Source: Nelumbo lutea
Taxonomy: Eukaryota > Streptophyta > Magnoliopsida > Proteales > Nelumbonaceae
Assembly: GCA_022828595.1 (NCBI GenBank)
Contig: JAKGHH010000005.1
Location: forward strand, 30,268,193 to 30,332,192
Length of the DNA stretch: 64,000 nucleotides
Direction: 5' to 3'
The notes under the pieces were generated by a model. The model ran no database searches. It was not told where the DNA came from and saw only the letters and a list, made by a program, of their open reading frames with translations. Position 1 is the first letter of the stretch; each line of letters begins with the position of its first letter. Positions 41,348-55,100 of the stretch are shown here, in pieces. The translations under genes were made by a program, and so were the position numbers.

Positions 41348-43110
41348 TATGGCTACCCAAAAACATACCTAGTGGCTAAATTAGTTAGAGCTTTGCATAT
41401 ATAACTGATTTATTTTTAATTTAGGATAGATGAATCTAAACTTCATCAACTTTATACAACTCAATCAGTTTAGTGATCTAATTTTAATCTGGTGTTACAT
41501 CATTATCGATTAATAGTAATTAGGTAGTAAGAAGAAAAAGGATACTACTTTTACATTAGTAGTAAAAAAAAAAGGTTGAAGTTTTAAGATAACTTTTAGA
41601 CATTTAATAGAAGGGAATGTGAAGTTTGAAGTTAATAAATATAAAACCTATGAATTAGGTCAAAACCGAACTAATAACATGGACATGGCAGACGAAGGCT
41701 CTTGTTTGATGATCTACCAAGTTAACATAAGTAATTTAATTTTCAGGCATGACTGAACTACAAACCTTGTCAAAATTTGAATAAGGAAAAATAGACAGTT
41801 AGGTGCAGGCAGACAAGTAAAGCCAAGGTTTGTCACCTTTAAACTATGTTTGGTTTGAAATAAAAGGTAGGGAAACTTGGTTCAGGTAGGTACAGATAGG
41901 CTTAGCTAGGCCAGCATTAGAGGCTCAGGCTAGCTTGATTAGTGTTGGAACCAACAAAGCAAGTCCACATCTGCATGTCAACTTTGTTTATCTAAGTCTC
42001 CTCTTCCCATCAAGAGAAGAAAGAAAAGAAAATACATATTGTTTATTCATGACCATCTGTCCAACAAACAGATCCACTCAACCTCTGGCTTGTAGCAGTT
42101 TATGGGGTGGCTATGAAACTTGAAAGGGTTCTATGTCAATCAAATAAGGTTCTACCTATGAGTTTTCAGGCCATGTGATGACTGAAACAAGATCTTCTTG
42201 TCTACTGAGAAGCTTTTAGTTGAACATTGAAGATTCAATTGCTCATATTACCAAAGGAAGACTCAAGGTTGGTGGGAAAATGAACGGATACAAAGGAATG
42301 GGGATAAATTAAAACTTGGCCAATCTAAATGGTCATCTTTTTGGTGGTTAAACTGGATTGGTCACATCATCCCTTGGCACATAGTAAAACAAAAGGTTAC
42401 TACAATAATATCAATTAAACTATCGACATCTTCAAATACTTAAATTACTCCATTGAAAACATGTATAAATAGGACAATTATTATTTTTTAAATATGATAG
42501 AAGTTTAGGTGATTGGTGATCCACATTTAAAGGAAATTTGAATGATTGGGAGATAGGGCAATGGATGGAGTTGATGCAAATAATCAACACAACCGAATCT
42601 GATATTGCAAGATCAGATAAAGGAACTTGGGTGGGGGGGGGGGGGAAATCAATAATCTTCACAATTAAATGTTTTAAATCAGGCTGAACTGCGAAGTGAT
42701 GGAGAGATTTTTGGAGTTTACACCACTATTCCTGTATAATTTTATTTATTGACCACACTATTATTGAATTAGCACATGCTTGATTTTATCTTTTTTCAAA
42801 ACTCCCCAAAACAATTTCGAACGAAATATTTGAAATCCGTAGGGTATTTGTTGTTCCAAATCCTTGCTAATCTATTGTTAGTACTAGATAAACATGGTTT
42901 AAGGTAAACAAAAATCTGATAGCCCAATTTAACAGAGTATTTGCCTTTCTTTGTCCATATTTTCATTTCATCTAATTCTTAATTCTATGATCTTTTTAAT
43001 TGTATTTTGATACATTTTGTTCCGAAATTGTTAATCAATGTTATAGAGTAGGGTTGGACAGATTGTTTGATGTCCTAGTTTGAGGCAACCATTATTATTA
43101 GATAGTGTAT
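41348..43110. repeat. Local direct duplication, right copy
   Basis: Partner of 38,887-40,290. Differs by a roughly 740-bp segment at 42,175-42,915 (absent from the left copy), which includes a 14-15-base G run at about 42,632, and by a smaller extra stretch near 41,717-41,800. No gene recognised. Confidence 0.78.
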
Positions 43111-43700
43111 GCCCTTATCTCTAATCATATTGATGTATATAAGCATTTATTTGTAAGTGAATAAAGTATATTATTGTTTCATGTTAAATATTGGTATGTT
43201 TTTATGTATTGCCTCATAAATTAGATACTTAAGAGAGTCGTATTAGTTTAAAATGTTTTAAGCCATTGGATGAACTTGGGGAGTTTATCTTGACAAGGTT
43301 GACATTGATGTGCTGCCAAGGAGTTGGAGTAGTTTGTCTCAACTGCTAGGGTTAGACTCCAAGCATAGCCAGTGGCTGCTTATTAGAAGCACTAAACTCG
43401 GAGTAATTTTCAGTTATGCCCTAGACTTTGGAGGTAGATGGGAAAAACTAATAAGTTACACATAACCCTAGACTTGATTATGATAATGCATCAGGTGTTG
43501 TGGGCTGTCTTTGGTATGTTAATCACTAAAATCCATTAAGGGTCAAATACCTAGGTATGTTGGAACAATCTAAGAATTCACTTGAATGGGAGATCATAAT
43601 GATAGGATTGACCCTTTTGTCGAACAAAATAAATATCAAGGTTTACACTCTCTTTGATGGAAACCTAAACTGTCAGCAGTGGATTTTACATGTGTTTGAA
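43111..43700. other. Spacer, no gene recognised
   Basis: AT-rich; some GGTTAGACTCCAAG-type sequence of unknown origin. A junction near 43,700 leads into the gag relic on the minus strand. Confidence 0.35.
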
Positions 43701-43719
43701 ATCTGATTTTGCAAAATGT

Positions 43720-44892
43720 GTTTATACATTAGTTGAGGATTTCCATGCTTGGTTATTTGGATGTCCAAGTCATGAGCTCGAGTAGCTAGTTCTTTGAAGG
43801 TGTCTAGCATATTTCCTTTGAGGCTATAGACTAGCCCCCATTACATCCCTTGGATATACGTGTCCATGGCAGATGACTAACTGATTTGTTCCTTACATTG
43901 AAGGGCAAGGTTCTTCAATTGCTAGATGTAGTCAGTGATAGACTCATCCATTCTTTTCCTTGTAGTTGAAATTTCTAGAAGCCCAACTGTTTGGCGTGTA
44001 TAATAGAAGCAGGTGAGGAGCTCTCTCTCTCTAAGTTGGTCCCAATTGTCAACAGGACTTAGTTGGAGATTAGTGTACCAATCAATGTAGATTTGAGGGA
44101 ATGAACAAATTGCTTCACCATTTGGTCACCATAGGTTCCCGTGTTGTTGCAAGTCTCGATGAAGTGGGTTATGTGCTACTTTGAGTTGCCATTCCCGTCA
44201 AATTGATTAAACTTATGAGGTTGATAGCTCATCGGCATGTGCATCTCATCAATGCGATGAGTGTACGCCTTATCATACACTAGAAAGGTTTGAGGGACTC
44301 TTCCATATTGAGACTTATGATGTCGATGATCAAATATTGGAGATGTTGCACTGTTAGAGAAGTGAAGGAGACTTGAGTAGTGTCCTGCATCATGTTCTGC
44401 ATGGTGACACGATCATTCTCTTCTTGCTATTGTTTCTGCTCTTCTTGGGGTCAAGAGTTACAGGAGGAGTGAATCCAGGAGGGTGAGAAGGTCCTTGGCT
44501 AGGTTCTACTTGGCGATTTTGTATCTTTAGTGTGTTCATCAAGTAAGCAATATGAAATTCTTGGCATTTGAACTCTTGAGGTTGTCAACGGTTTCAACCA
44601 TCTTCTAGAGTTATTCTTTTGTCATCGTGGCTTTTGTCATCACCATTGGTACGACACCATTAGAAATAGAGTAGGAGTTGTTGTATAATGGAGAGGAGTA
44701 AAACTCCATCATTGATCCAATGTTGGATTGTAGAATGGTCACTTTGGTGATTTTTTGTGTTAGAAGATCCATTGGAGACAATAGTTCCACATTGTTGGAT
44801 TTTGCCATAACACGTGTGATAGGTTGGTCATAAGAAGAACTAATAGCATTGGATGACTTGTTGATGGAAGTTGTAGTCTTCTTGGTAGCCAT
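43720..44892 (-). pseudogene. Ty3/gypsy gag relic (minus-strand element)
   Basis: The ATG at 44892 opens MATKKTTTSINKSSNAISSS then YDQPITRVMAKSNNVELLSP, the N-terminus typical of a widespread plant Ty3 gag. Further down, with frameshifts and stops: MPMSYQPHKFNQFDGNGNSK, HFIETCNNTGTYGDQMVKQF, DNWDQLRERELL, and KELATRAHDLDIQITKH near 43,740. No protease, RT or integrase follows in the window, so the element is 3'-truncated. Confidence 0.8.
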
Positions 44893-44961
44893 TAGATGAT
44901 TGTTGTAATTGTTGAATCAAAAGATTAAATGAAGAGACAAACCCACCGGGTGTGCTAGAAA

Positions 44962-45692
44962 TTTTTCAACACAAATTTCATGTATTTTAATTAACACAAA
45001 ATATAGAAAAAATTATAAAAATAAATTTGTAACAAAAAAAATACAAGGGAATTAACTTTCTTTTATTTTGGTTGATGACGTGAGCAACCTCTGATTAATG
45101 GTCAAATTCGATGAAGACAAGGATTGTTGACATGTTTCCCGTACTTCTTTAAATGTTGATGTAGATTTCTTTGATTTTGGTGCTTTTTGAAGAGTTGATG
45201 TAGATTTCTTTACTCCAAGCTTCACACTTTATCTTGTTGGAAGAGGTTGAATCCAAGTATGGAGTACAAATCTAAAAAGCTTCTTTCCTTCTTTTTTTCT
45301 TTCTTCTTTCTTGATGTTGAAGTAGAATTGAAGCTTGTAGAGCTTGCAGTTGCTTGGAATTCTCAATTGTTGGTGTGTGAAAGCTCTTGTAAATGTGATT
45401 GTGAAAAAAAAAGAATCTTTCTTCTTATCCAAAGATATTTATAGCGTAGGATTAAGGTTGCAACCTTAACTCCAATACATACACCATTATGTAGGAACTA
45501 GTGGTCTTGCCAATGGGACCAACCTATTAAAATAGGACATGGGCCTTGTTAGACTTACTACACTTAGATCCTTGGGCGAGGCAATATATTTATAAAAACT
45601 TAGGACTTGGGCCATAGAGGGCCATATTAACTTGGGAGGGCTACCATGTAAACTAATCCCACTTATTTGGCTTAAAAATTCACATGTCTACA
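44962..45692 (-). repeat. 5' LTR of the truncated minus-strand Ty3 element (approximate)
   Basis: On the minus strand it begins TGTAGACATGTGAA at 45692 and ends around CTAGCACA near 44,954-44,962. It is followed by CCCGGTGGGTTTG, a leader/PBS-region sequence common in this family, and then the gag ATG some 60 bp on. No matching 3' LTR in the window. Confidence 0.55.
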
Positions 45693-45699
45693 ATGATGA

Positions 45700-46800
45700 T
45701 AATATTTTTTTTCTAATTTTTACCACTTTTTATATTTATGTGTATAAAAATATTTATTATTTATCATACTTACTTTTGTTTAACATAATGAATATATGAT
45801 ATTAGAGATGTACCCAAATTATTTTTACAAAATTTATCTATTTTTGTAACTTTTTTGTATTTTTATCTTTTTTTTATTGTTTAATTATGAAATCACAATT
45901 AACATTTTTTACCTGAAAGGTTGGTCTATTGGGCTTCCACCAAACATGAGAACAACTTCACTTTTGGGGTAGTTTTGAATTTTGCATTTCATCATCATCA
46001 TCATCAATAAAAGAAAAACAAATTTTCTCATTTTTTTAATATGATTAATAAAACATTATCTTCAATAAAATATTAAACATGTGCCCAAAATTTTCTACAA
46101 TTGTTTTCTATATTTTTTGTTTGATACAATGAATATATAATATTAGAAATCTATCAAAGTATTTTCTACAAAATTGCTTCATTATTCATAATTTTAGTGT
46201 TTTTATCTTTTCTATCTTTTCCATTATTTAATTATGATATCAAGGGCTGACGCATTTGATCCAAAAGGCTAAATTTTTTACACTCAACCAAATACCAAAG
46301 CGATTTAATTTTTGTGTTGGCTTTATATTTTTTATTTCCTCTCCATCATCAATAAAAAAATTATTGTTTATCACACTTGTTTTTATTTATTATGGTTAAT
46401 ATAAAATATTAGTAATTTTATGCATTTTTTTTGTATTTTTGGCATTTTTAATTATTATTGTTTAATCTTGACAATAAGGGTTGACACATTTGGTGTTAAC
46501 CCACCACTAAATAAGAAAATAATTTCATTTTTGGGATAGTTTTAAATGTTGTATTTCATTTCCAACACCAATAAAACAATTATTGTTTATCATATATATT
46601 TTTCTTTAATATGATTAATATAAAATATTAGAAACATGTCCAATTTTTCTACAATTCTTTTTTGAATTTATTTCCAATCTCAAAATTTTATTATTTAACT
46701 ATGTCATCATAGTTTGATTCATTTACTTGTGTGGTTGGATTGCTTACCCACTACCAAAATGGAGGAATGGTTTCATTTTTGGGTTGATTTTAAACAAGGG
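45700..46800. repeat. Degenerate tandem array, four or more units of about 215-335 bp
   Basis: Recurring landmarks are ATAATATTAGAAAT / AAAATATTAGTAAT (about 45,801, 46,137, 46,408, 46,624), TTATTTAATTATGATATCA-like, GGTTGACxCATTTG, and ATCATCAATAAAA. Spacing is irregular through indels. No ORF of note. Confidence 0.6.
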
Positions 46801-47241
46801 TTTTATATTGCTTAAATATAGGATTGAATGAGAGAGCGGGAATTAATACCTTAAATATAAGACTTAATGAGAGAGAATTGAATGAGGTAAAAAGAAGTTC
46901 AAATTACATTTTCTGCCTCACAATTAGAGACAAGCTAAACTAAAAGATAAGAGCATTTTAATCAAGAAAATAATGATTAAATGAAAGTGTATGATAGTTA
47001 ATACTTCAAACAAGCCTAGGGCTAAGAGTTTGGCCTTTTTATTTTTAAGCTAAGCTTGTGACTAGCCCTTAGGTAACTCAAGCCAGACCCAACTATTCAC
47101 ATGTACACATACATATATAGATTCATATTTACACATACCTATCTGCCTATATACAACCAATCGAAGGCTGGCTCATTGGTGTGTTAGCTGATTTGATCCA
47201 GGGTTGGCGCGGAATCGAATCTTGTAGCTGGTACTCTGGGG
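46801..47241. other. Spacer, no gene seen
   Basis: AT-rich sequence with a small internal repeat of GAATGAGAGAG at about 46,825 and 46,869. Nothing else supported. Confidence 0.4.
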
Positions 47242-47453
47242 CAAGGTTCTAAATATTGATATAGGCTGATATGCCTTGTATTGGTTTTTCTTTTTTGTGT
47301 TTTATTTTTTTCAAAACTGATTCAGAGGGGTCGATTTAAGTTCTGACTACCCTCTGAACCATGGTCTGACCCAATACACACCCTGTAGGGGCATACTAGA
47401 AAGGCCCCGATATGATACATATCGGCCAATACGTAACAATATTTTGAACCTTG
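47242..47453. mobile_element. MITE, 'CAAGGTTC...GAACCTTG' family
   Basis: Left CAAGGTTCTAAATATTGATA, right inverted CAAGGTTCAAAATATTGTTA. The arms contain GATATGCC and GATACATATCGGCC motifs. About 212 bp; flanking duplication unclear. Confidence 0.65.
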
Positions 47454-47694
47454 TTATGGGGAAAAGGGGGGGGGGGTCAAGGGGAAATTATTTGTGCATG
47501 GCACCAAATGCCAAAAAACTGCCTATATAAACACATATACCAAATACCAAATGCATCAAAACTCAATGTGGGATATACCCAACTTAGATAAATCGGACTT
47601 GAGCAATTAAACTTGGGCTCGACACCAGCTCAGGCCTAAGACCCAGTTTTAGAGTTGAGTCATGATTGACCATAAACCAAGCCAAAACTTGCCC

Positions 47695-47870
47695 CAAGGT
47701 TAAAAGTATCGATATGTATCGTGCTGATGGCTTACTGGTACTCTCCTCCAGGGGTTGTATTAGGTTAGCCACCAATTAAGAGGGTAGCCGGGCCTTAAAC
47801 TGACCCCTCTGAACCAGTTTCAAAATAAATAAATAAATAAATAAATAACGTGTTGATATCTGGAACCTTG
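47695..47870. mobile_element. Second MITE of the same CAAGGTT family
   Basis: Begins CAAGGTTAAAAGTATCGATA and ends GATATCTGGAACCTTG; the centre includes (AAAT)n at about 47,824-47,850. Related to 47242-47453 and to the nested copy at 3302-3528. Confidence 0.6.
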
Positions 47871-47988
47871 GCCTACCAAACTCCCACCCCTAATTCCACC
47901 ACCACCCACAACACATGTCTGAGTTTCAAATACATATACACTGCATATGGATAGGTATTGTGTCGATTGAATCTTGATAGTTGCATAT

Positions 47989-48376
47989 AGGGGTGTCAAT
48001 TGGACTAGATTTGGTCTAATCCGGTCCAGTCCAATATGAGTCCATTATAAAGGGACCTGATCCAATCCAGTCCAATGAATATTTGGACCATTTTGGACCG
48101 GTACAGAAACTATCCAATCTGTTCAAATTCTTATTAATTTAGATTGGTTTCAACTCAAACTTGGTCCATTGACACCTATATTCTTATCTTCTATCAATGG
48201 ACCAGATATTATCTCATTCCAATATAAATTCATCATGGACGGACAAGGTCCAATCTAATATGCCATATTGGTCCATCCAGTCCGTCCAAATTCAATATAT
48301 CTTATTGGTCCATTCAATCCATCCAAATGGATTTTGATTTAGATGTTCAACCCAAAACCGGTTGATTGACACCCCT
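47989..48376. mobile_element. MITE with 10-bp TSD (AGTTGCATAT)
   Basis: TSD at 47979-47988 and 48377-48386. TIR AGGGGTGTCAAT on both ends. The interior repeats TCCAATC(T/C)A/GGTCCA motifs in both orientations. 388 bp, non-coding. TSD length fits Mutator-like non-autonomous elements. Confidence 0.85.
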
Positions 48377-49132
48377 AGTTGCATATCGATATTTTAAATC
48401 TTGCTTTATGTCATCATTGCTAATATGGCAATACCTCAAAAAATTACCATTTTTGATAGATAAACTCAAAATTTTACCAAGTTCTTGGTTATTAAATCAG
48501 TTATCATGGAATTCGATATCATAGACAATTTCTACAATGGAGCAAAATTAGGTATCAAAAACGAACTCTTTATACATTTATCCTTGCAAAAACCCCCAAG
48601 TACTGTTTACCTCGTTCCTTTTCATAATACACTAACAATCATGACATTCAATATCGGAGTCATTTCTAGCTAGTTTTTTATTGATAATTTTTTTTCCATT
48701 GTCTTCCAATCGGATGCAATTAAATGTTAAATCCAAACTTGATCCATTAATCGTTCAAATAATAAAATTCAGATTCAAATATAAAGAGCTCGTGGGTAAG
48801 GCCTTTTTCAGGTTGATCGGATCATTGGAGAGCATTTGAGAATACAAACAACCACAGTATCACACACAGAAGCTCTAATGCTAATAGAAGATTACAGAAG
48901 AAAAAAAAAAAAAAAAAGAAAAGATCTCTAATGGAAGAGGCAATACAAAATAAAGTACCTGCCGGTTGCCACACAAAATTTGAAGCACGTTATAGATGGC
49001 TTAGACCATTTGCATGAGGCTTATCTCGTGAAGTGAACAATACCAATTTCTGGCCTGTCGCTAAAAATAAATCCACAAAATTTTGTAAGACAAAAAAATA
49101 AAAGAAATTGATTGCTTCCGAAAAGACAATCT

Positions 49133-52100
49133 CTAAGAGGAAGGAGCCTCATTAGCAGCAGCTTCAAATGTCTCTCCAGCAACAAGTTCTGGGACCTCAT
49201 CATCATCTTCCTGTGTTGCAACTTCTCCCGGTGCCTGCTTCTGAAACTGCTCCGCAAGCCGCCTCAGATTGTCCAGGTTATCTGGCCCTGTAAGTTATAC
49301 GAGGAACCATCAAAAAGGCAAATTCACACAAGTACAAAGTGAAGACATTGATCATCTCCCTAGATTGAAAACATCTGACACAACATTCAAATAGGAGCAA
49401 GAATAATAAACTGGTAACCTGTAAAACCATGATTTAAATCTAAAGTTCTCCAAAAATATTGGCATCAGGAAATTTAAATGTGCATATTCTAGAGTTTATC
49501 ATTGTTTCAGAGTATAAGTTATTTGCACTCCCATGTTTAAACCAGTGCTAATGAAAGGCAGGTTCAGAAAGGCAGTGATAGGTATGCCGCCATCCTCGAC
49601 TCCAGGGAAACTCAAGAGGAGATTTCCATGGTGAATACCTGGTTCAGAAAGGCAGTGATAGAAAACTGGAACCCTTCGTGTAATGAAGTAGATGTCGATG
49701 ACGGAAGTTTTATCATCAGAAATGTCGGACTTCCATTCAACCTTTGGACTGACCATGTTCTCAACCAGGTAGCAGTTATGTGTGGTGGTGCTTTGATTGA
49801 AAATATCTTCTCTGGGTTAACGATGGTAATGCAAACGTGGTTACTCCCCAAGATTCTCAAACTGTATCGGCAAGGTAAGTTAAAAGGTTAGGAACAGGAA
49901 AAAGTAGGGGTAACAGAGGACCTGCATTCTATGTCTGCAGTCTATGCCAATTTACTTCCTTTTCATTTTTAAGATGCCACAAAGGGAGGTGTTGAAAGTA
50001 GAGACGATTATGAGGGATTTCTTATAGGAGCCCAATGAAGGTATAAAGGATTATCTGGCTAGATGGGAATTAGTGTGTAGAACCAAGGAACAAGAGAGTT
50101 TGGGAATAGGTAATGTAGGGAACAAGAACGAAGCTTTGTTGGGTAATGGCTGTTAAGATGGCCTCTAGAAAGGGAGAGGCTATGCCTAAGGTTGCAAGTA
50201 GTCTTGGACACAAAGTACTGGTTAGGATGCTTCAGCAGGCCACTTTGAACTCTCTGTGGAATGTTCTAAATGGTATTCTTCCTAGTTCCTACACCTCATC
50301 AGGTATGACATGTGTATTAGAGATAGGGTTTTCTTTGGGGAGGACATCTGGATTGGTAACTCCACCCTCAAGGACCTTTTTAGTTACTTCCTGGTACTCC
50401 CTTTCCCTCCTCAAAAATGAACCCATTCAGAGGTTTGTATTTTTCTCTTAGTCTTTTGGTTTTTGTTTGAACTTGGGTTTTAGAAAGGACTTGAGAAACT
50501 TTGAAGTTGGCAAGGCAACATTGCTCCTCAAAATTCTTTATTCTGTTTATTAGGATCCCTCTAAACTTGATGCTCAAATCTAGACTCCTAACCCTCTAGG
50601 ACTGTTTTCTTGTGCTTCTTTTCCCTCTATGTTGTGCTCTAACCCTCACCCCGCGGCCTTTTTATTGTAAGGAAATCTGGACCAAACCCATCCCTCACAA
50701 GTTGGAAGCTCTTTGTTGGGAAGTCTCTCTTAGGAAACCACACACTAGACAATCTGCAAAGGAGAAGACCTGGTCTTAATATGTATCCTTTGCAAAACCC
50801 ATGGAGAAAGTTGTTATCACCCACTGATCTACTACCCTTTGGTTGTAGGACTTTGGGAAAAGCCTTTTCGTCTTTTTGGTTGCAGGTGGATTGTGCCTTT
50901 GCAGATTGGTTGCCCTCTCGACCCTATGACTTTCAGATGACCTAAGAGAAGAGATGGAGTTTTATGGAGATGTGCTAGGGTTGCTTTGGTGTGGAGGAAA
51001 GAAATGCTAATATTTTTAATGATAAAAGAGAAGGAAGAATATACTGTTTGGAATTGCATACTTAACATGGCTATTAATTGGGCTAAAGTATTGGACCTTT
51101 TCTCAAATTTCTCTTGTGCAGACATTTGGTGAAATTGAGCATTGATTGCAAAAAAGCTCTACTATTAAGAACAAGCCTGTTGTGAATTGGAAGCCCTGAG
51201 AATAAGGTTTTATGAAGCTGAACTTTAATGGTAACAGCCTAGGTAATCCTAGACCTTCTAGTATAGGGGGAATTTTCAGAAATGCAGACGATCAGATCGT
51301 TGTCTTATTCTCTGGTGCTATTGGAGTGGGGGATGCTGAGTGCAGAGGTCGGAGAAGTTTTACAGGGAGTACAAGTTGCTAGAGAACAAAATCTTGGGAG
51401 GTTGCTGGATTGAAGGCAATTCTAAATAGGTAATCAGATTGCTGAAAGAACTGGAGACTGTACCTTGGTCCTTTAAGGGGGCCATGGGAAAATTCAAGTG
51501 GTTAACTTCAAATTTAAAGGTGAGAGTGCAATGGAAAGAAGATCAGCAAATCCACTGGCAAATTCTTTAGCTAAGCAAGGGATGTACAAGGACCAATTAT
51601 TTTGGGCTTAATTGTAATAATATTGTGTTTCAGAGGTTGCATCTCGTGCTTCAATGTGGGAAGTTTTCATTACGTATCTAACTCTATATGGCAAATTTAA
51701 TAAAATATTGTTGTTACTCATAAAAGACTGACAAATATGATCAGAGACCAAGAGCTTATGAACAAGTGGTGTAGCCAATCCCTCCTCTAAAGTCTAGAAA
51801 TATGTTTCTTCTATTATATAGGAACTTTTATAGAGCTATTTTGTAATGTGTCACCCCCTTTTACTCTTTTTTTCTTTGGAGAAGTGCTAATTCACTCCCT
51901 CCACCAATATATTCAAAATCTGAAACCCTTTTGCTTTTCTTTACCTTATCCCATTTCAGATCTGATTGCCCTCTATTTCTCACAACATGAAGATCATGAG
52001 ACATTTTCTCCTTCCCATCCTACATCACCAAGCACACCTATTTTCTAACAAATCATTTCTCACAAAAATGGACTTCTTGAAAGTTAAAATGTCATGAAAA

Positions 52101-55100
52101 TGAACCCCTCTAAACTAAAAGCATTCCTTTGTGCATTCTTGATTCTTTCCACCTAAGCATAACCACTTGAAAAGCAATTCAATCTCCAAAGTGAGGACCA
52201 TCTATGCATGTGTAGAAAGCAAAATCCACTTTCCACAAGTTATCAACATCAGTGTTGCCTGACAGTAGAGCTTTTGGATGAGCTATCACTCTTCCATTAC
52301 TTGCCTCATATGTGCAAGCACCCATTTAAGTACAGAAGTGTTACTGAAAGGGACACAAAAAAAAAGATACCTATCAAAAAAAGGGAAGTTACCAACATCA
52401 GTGTTGTCTGAAAGTAGAGCTTTTGGATGAGCTATCACAGTATCACTCTTTCATTTCTTGCCTCATATGTGCAAGAACCCATTTAAGTACAGACTACAGA
52501 ATTGCTACTGAAAGGGACACAAAAAGAAAGATACATATTGAAAAAAGGGACATTCAAACACTGGTCCAAGTGTTCAAAATCTTCTCTTTGCTTGGTGTAA
52601 GTTAAAGCATAAAAGAAGGGTAGCTCCACACACAACATACTTGAGCAATATATGAGTGGTTAGTTCATATTGAAGCCTCAAATCTTTTTACATGGAAGTT
52701 TACTATTTTTTGCATACTACACCATGGGCAGCAACAAACAGTGCAAGAACATGGTTCTCATTTTAGATCAAGCTTGAAGCCCTAGTACAAGAGAAACCAC
52801 ATTTTAGATTTTACATTCAAATTATTGAATTGGAAAGACACCAAGGATCCCGACTGCATTGACAACAGGATCAGAGAAATTATACCCAAGAGAAGAAGGA
52901 AAAAGTTTTATCTCATTTTCTTTTATTTTATGTCAATAAAAAATACATTTTCTATTTCAATTGTTGTGTTTCACATTTCATGCACAAAATCAGTCAACAG
53001 TGTCACTCCTCAATATTTATAACTTGTACAAATTAATCAAACTTCTAAAATGCATAGTCGTCTTTACAATGATTTATTAAAACATAAAGATGTACAAATT
53101 TAAAAAATTTCAGTACTATAAAATATACTCTAAAAAAGTTGATGTTTTATAATATAGAAGGTTCCAAGCAGTGCCAGTGTCACACAGGTACGTATCCTGT
53201 TAGACACTGGTATGGTGGTGTTCAGTATCTGGATGTCAAAGGGTAGAACCATGAAAGATTGAAATCAAATGTTATCAATCAAATAATAGCACCTTTCAAT
53301 ACAGTCATGACATAAAGAACATTGGACAAATAACACATGAATTTGGAATACAAAAGATAAAAAAGGCACATACCCAATTGGTTGATGATCCCTGGGAGAA
53401 GATCTTGCAATTCTGTAATAGAAAAGGTCATGTTATAGTTCCTGCAACTATATAAAATAAACAGAGAGCATATAATGGCTTGTCCACAAGTAAGGATGGT
53501 GGCCCCTCCCCTCACTTACGGAAAGATAAATAACAAACCTAAGCAGTCATAGCCAACAGAAAGCATTATTATAAACATTTCTTGTACAAGTAGATCATAT
53601 TCTGGGATTAAGTGAATAATAGCAAAAGACAATCTCCATTAAACATTTATGCATACCATTGGGAGCTAAGGAATCATCTTACTCAATTTGGGATCCAGTG
53701 TTGGAGCAGATGGATATAAAACTGGCATCTGGGAAGACATTTTACCTGTCTAATGAGGGCAAGCTCAGAAGCACTCTAGCAAAGACCTTTCTCTTAACTG
53801 TCTAAAGGAGGTAAGCTCACCTTAATCACAAGCACTTTAGCTAACCATCAAATTTAATACCTTTTTTCTCCTCACAATACTGGCCAAAGGGGGTAAAAGC
53901 TCAGCTTGAAAAGAGGATCCCAATTTCACCTTGTTGATTGGAGTAAGGTGTGCTTTCCTAAATCTGCAGTTGGGTTGGGAACTAGGACATTCCAAGCAGT
54001 GAATCAGTCTCCAGTTGGAAAGGGAATCAAGGTAAGCTTTCCTAAAAGCTCATCTTCAAAAGGGAATAAAAAAAGTCCAAGTTTGGCTCTAGATGGGGAG
54101 GATGGCATCCAAATTCAGACAAACAACCTTGGTTGCTCATCTTGGAAGAGTATTGAAAAAGTTCATAAAGGTTCTGCTGCTGAGGCAAAACTCAAGGTGG
54201 GGAGGGATTCCAGAGTCATTCCAGAATGATGCTTGGTGCGGGATGAGCCCATTGCAACTCTGTTTTCAAAACCTGTTTGCAGGCGCTGCCAATCAGAAGG
54301 CATCACTTGATCGTGCTGATAGTGCACTTGGGGTACCCAAATTTCACAGAAACCTTCAAAACTGGAAGCTGGAAGAGGTCAGCAACCCACAACATTATGA
54401 TGACAATTAACAGCATCCATATATGGGAGCACAGTGGATGTTTCTCAATCAGGAGGCAGATTATAGAACCTAAACATTCTGATTTCCCAAGTAAAATTGA
54501 ATGGAAAGCAAATGTACCATAAAGACTTGTCTTCTTGGTGTGGACTGTAGCATTAGTCAAATGTCTCACCAAGGATAAGATGATAAAGAGGGGCATGGAA
54601 TCCAACACAAAGGCTGTGAGTTCCGTAATTGTGAGCTTGAATCATGTGACCATCTGCTTCTACATTGTTGGGTCAGAAATAGATCCTGGTGGCACTTTTT
54701 AAATGCTCTCAAGTTGTGCTAGTGTTTTTAACACACAGCATAAGAGGTTCTCTTCCATTGGCAAGTTGGCTTCTTGAAGGAGGGCAGGCCTCTATGGAAG
54801 GTCATTCTCACTGGTATAATTTGGTCTATTTGGAGGGACTGCAAGTCGATGATCTTCCACAGATATTCCCTCAGGAAGATTAACTGATGAGGAACAATAT
54901 TAGAATTAGGTTGTGGTTCTCCATGAGGGCGGAGTTTGCAGATACCCCTCTTGATAACCTGGGCCTAATTTTAGAAGATATATACATTTTTGAATACCTG
55001 TTAAGTTGTTTGCTTTTGTATAGGTCATCTAATACAACAACTCACTCTATTGTGGCTTTGCCTAGTGAATCTTTTGTGCAAAGCCCCTTTTAAACAAACG

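Noticed and set aside
49628..49891. Independent small host gene (87 codons)
   Set aside because: The [10 protein letters not shown] context fits a LINE ORF1 (DUF4283-type) fragment within a larger LINE relic.
53906..54522. Overlapping plus-strand ORFs of 81-107 codons as a conserved gene in both BTF3 introns
   Set aside because: Collinear with LINE ORF2 C-terminal (zf-RVT) motifs, with stops and frame changes in both copies.
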